From positions 6,468 through 14,886 of the forward strand of contig DEPR01000091.1 of the NCBI GenBank assembly GCA_002358895.1: 8,419 bases of DNA, given 5' to 3'. The position numbers were made by a program, and so were the translations under genes. Under the pieces are notes generated by a model. It made no database searches and was not told where the DNA came from. It was given only the letters and a program-made list of their open reading frames with translations. Source of the DNA: Ruminococcus sp. UBA3387 (lineage in GTDB: Bacteria; Bacillota; Clostridia; Oscillospirales; Ruminococcaceae). Position 1 is the stretch's first letter; each line of letters starts with the position of its first letter. Below are positions 6,965 to 8,419 of the stretch, piece by piece.

Positions 6965-7211
6965 TACAACGAGCAGCCTCCTTTCCGATAAATGGTTTGT
7001 CTAATGAGGGAAATACTGTTCCTCTTGAAAGCCCTGTCTCCATATCATATGGCTTTTCCCAGTTCTGGAAAGGTACATATGCCATAGCTAATGGTGTCTC
7101 TGCAGGGAACTTCCCTGCAGGCATTGGACAGGCTTTGCAGTCTTTGACATAATCGTTGTCATCATCTGCTCTGAGGATTTTTCCAAGCACTCCGCTTTCG
7201 TAAAAATCCAT
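6954..7211 (-). CDS. cotJA: Spore coat-associated protein CotJA
   Basis: CotJA is the first gene product of the cotJ operon, a short coat-associated protein whose presence marks an endospore former. The conserved core is at residues 40-77: PLAMAYVPFQNWEKPY followed by GLSRGTVFPSLDKPFIGK. In front of it lies a less conserved acidic segment with a CKACPMPAGKFP motif (Cys25 and Cys28), and Cys82 is near the end. Whether the cysteine pair binds metal or cross-links coat proteins is unknown. The start at 7211 is supported by AAGGAGA (7225-7219). Length is 85 residues, normal for the family. In Bacillus subtilis the cotJ operon is transcribed by sigma-E in the mother cell. Confidence 0.93.
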   Translation of the reverse strand: MDFYESGVLGKILRADDDNDYVKDCKACPMPAGKFPAETPLAMAYVPFQNWEKPYDMETGLSRGTVFPSLDKPFIGKEAARCNDD

Positions 7212-7255
7212 CCAAATCTCTCCTTTTCTAAATTGTTGTTAATGTCGTACCGTTT

Positions 7256-7264
7256 TATATTATG
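7256..7264 (-). promoter_or_regulatory. Candidate mother-cell (sigma-E/sigma-K type) -10 element for cotJABC
   Basis: On the minus strand CATAATATA (7264-7256) fits the CATAnnnTA pattern of sigma-K and also shares the CATA core of sigma-E -10 boxes. An AC dinucleotide lies 17 bases upstream, one base off the usual sigma-K spacing, and no clean sigma-E -35 box is visible. No sigma-A promoter with good boxes is seen here. The position, about 45 bases upstream of the cotJA start and downstream of the nadA terminator, is right for the operon. The assignment rests mainly on context. Confidence 0.35.
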
Positions 7265-7286
7265 TCGCATTTCGTCATTTGGTTAC

Positions 7287-7312
7287 AAAAAAAGGACGGC
7301 TTTCGCCGTCCT
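7287..7312 (-). terminator. Intrinsic terminator after nadA
   Basis: On the minus strand the perfect 8-bp stem AGGACGGC/GCCGTCCT with a stable GAAA loop is followed by seven T residues. It lies 12 bases beyond the nadA stop codon and before the cotJA promoter region, so it insulates the vegetative nadA transcript from the sporulation operon. Confidence 0.92.
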
Positions 7313-7324
7313 AAGAATCAACAT

Positions 7325-8245
7325 TTAGCCCAATCTCAGCATCTCATCAATACACACTCTCGCTGATGCTATCTCCTCATCTGTCATAATTATTTCAGAC
7401 GCACCATCATTATCAATACCCTCACAGCTGTTAAGCACGTCCATAAGTGTTGTCAGCCTCATATCGCCACAGATAATCTTCTTTGAAAGCACATAGAATT
7501 TCTTTTCAGGAAGCTCATATTGAAGATGCTCTGCAATGCTGATTTCTGTACCGATAATAAATTCCTTTGCGTCAGATTTTTCAGCAAAATCCATTATACC
7601 TGATGTTGAGCCAACATAGTCAGCCTTCTCTGCAACTGCAGGAATACACTCAGGATGAACAAGCACCAATGCATCAGGATGCTGTGCTTTAACCTCCTCC
7701 AGTTCTTCCAAAGTAACAGACGAATGTACAGGACAGCCACCCTGCAAAAGCTTTATGTCCTTTTCAGGTACTTCATTCTGAACGAAAGTACCCAGATTAC
7801 AGTCAGGAATGAACAGTATTTTTTCTGCGTCCATCGCTTTAACAACCTTGACAGCTGATGATGAAGTAACACACACATCACACACGGCTTTCAGCTTGGC
7901 TGTAGTGTTAATATATGCTACAACCTTACGGTCAGGCTCCTCTACTTTGATTTTTTCAATCATTTCAGGACTCATCTGCTCTGCCATAGGACAGCCCGCA
8001 CAAGGATTTGCTATATAAACTCTTTTATCAGGAGAAAGCATTTTTGCAGTTTCAGCCATAAAATGCACACCGCAGAACAAAATATTCTTGTTCTCTGCCC
8101 CCTGTGCCATTCTGCTCAGCTGAAAAGAATCGCCCACATAGTCAGCTATTTCAACTATCTCCCTGGCCTGATAACTATGAGCAAGAATACATATATCCTT
8201 TTCCTTTTTCAGCTTTAAAATCTTTTCCTGAATGTCCTTAATCAT
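7325..8245 (-). CDS. nadA: Quinolinate synthase NadA
   Basis: NadA condenses iminoaspartate with dihydroxyacetone phosphate to give quinolinate, the precursor of NAD, in the cytoplasm, using a 4Fe-4S cluster. At 306 residues it is the compact form of the enzyme. Visible family features are LAHSYQ (21-26), YVGDSFQLS (36-44), YINTTA (111-116), VTSSSAVKVV (126-135), the catalytic-region HPE (197-199) and GSTSGI (212-217). The three likely cluster cysteines are Cys85 (AGCPM), Cys171 (GGCPVH) and Cys259 (CGDM). AAGGTG just upstream of the ATG at 8245 is the ribosome site. The preceding gene ends 21 bases upstream, so they are probably cotranscribed. The usual partners nadB and nadC are not in the window. 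Confidence 0.95.
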   Translation of the reverse strand: MIKDIQEKILKLKKEKDICILAHSYQAREIVEIADYVGDSFQLSRMAQGAENKNILFCGVHFMAETAKMLSPDKRVYIANPCAGCPMAEQMSPEMIEKIKVEEPDRKVVAYINTTAKLKAVCDVCVTSSSAVKVVKAMDAEKILFIPDCNLGTFVQNEVPEKDIKLLQGGCPVHSSVTLEELEEVKAQHPDALVLVHPECIPAVAEKADYVGSTSGIMDFAEKSDAKEFIIGTEISIAEHLQYELPEKKFYVLSKKIICGDMRLTTLMDVLNSCEGIDNDGASEIIMTDEEIASARVCIDEMLRLG

Positions 8246-8266
8246 CTAATCACCTTATTGATGTCT

Positions 8267-8419
8267 TTAATATGTAACATAAAATTTAATCTTCGGATTT
8301 CCGTCTGAGTCTTCACCTGATGACTCTGCCATAACAATAGTAATCGGAGTTACAGGCTTTGATTCTGTTCCGTCATATCCTGTTTCACGCTCAACTGCCT
8401 GGAAATCTTCAACTACGTC
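8267..8419 (-). CDS. C-terminal 50 residues of an unidentified protein (5' end outside window)
   Basis: Reading the minus strand from the right edge gives 50 sense codons and a TAA at 8269-8267, 21 bases before nadA. The end of the product includes VVEDFQAVERETGYDG, then KPVTPITIVMAESSGE, then NPKIKFYVTY at the terminus. It is acidic and rich in Ser, Thr and Glu, with no hydrophobic membrane segment. I do not recognise a family. Codon choice resembles that of the neighbours, and the close spacing suggests an operon with nadA. It could also be a chance open frame, but the in-frame run up to the window edge with plausible protein composition favours a real gene. Confidence 0.6.
   Translation of the reverse strand, partial: DVVEDFQAVERETGYDGTESKPVTPITIVMAESSGEDSDGNPKIKFYVTY

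Overview
The window looks like chromosomal DNA of a moderately AT-rich, Gram-positive, endospore-forming member of the Clostridia. An Oscillospiraceae/Ruminococcus-like origin is my best guess, not a demonstrated one. The main evidence is a complete cotJABC spore-coat operon, a lipoprotein-type substrate-binding protein, strong AGGAGG-type ribosome binding sites and sigma-A promoters close to consensus.

Layout, left to right. (1) 1-1776, minus strand: the first 592 codons of an OPT-family (oligopeptide transporter) membrane protein that runs off the left edge. (2) 1777-2122: a 346-base divergent intergenic region with one clear sigma-A promoter facing each way, an A/T-only palindrome next to the OPT -35 box, a small hairpin in the OPT leader and a tandem 10-mer repeat in the pot leader. 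(3) 2123-6071, plus strand: a tightly packed polyamine ABC transporter operon, potA-potB-potC-potD, with one-base stop/start overlaps at potA/potB and potC/potD. (4) 6073-6100: a perfect 28-base palindrome between convergent operons, almost certainly a shared bidirectional terminator. (5) 7211-6108, minus strand: cotJA-cotJB-cotJC, with overlapping genes, preceded by a possible late mother-cell (sigma-E/K type) -10 element. (6) 7287-7312: an intrinsic terminator ending the nadA unit. (7) 8245-7325, minus strand: nadA, quinolinate synthase. (8) 8267-8419, minus strand: the last 50 codons of an unidentified gene just upstream of nadA and probably in its transcript.

The pot genes form one machine: the PotA ATPase drives a PotB/PotC permease fed by the surface-bound PotD receptor. 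PotD is the least ordinary protein here. It has a lipobox near the N-terminus and also a C-terminal transmembrane segment with a basic tail, so it may be anchored at both ends, and several of its predicted polyamine-pocket residues differ from E. coli PotD. The OPT protein is a second, unrelated importer fired from the same intergenic region. The cotJ and nadA units are ordinary neighbours with no obvious functional link to the transporters.

I found no mobile element, CRISPR array, tRNA or rRNA gene, phage gene or toxin-antitoxin pair. Most of the window is well-understood housekeeping, transport and sporulation content, and I do not see convincing evidence for a wholly new system.
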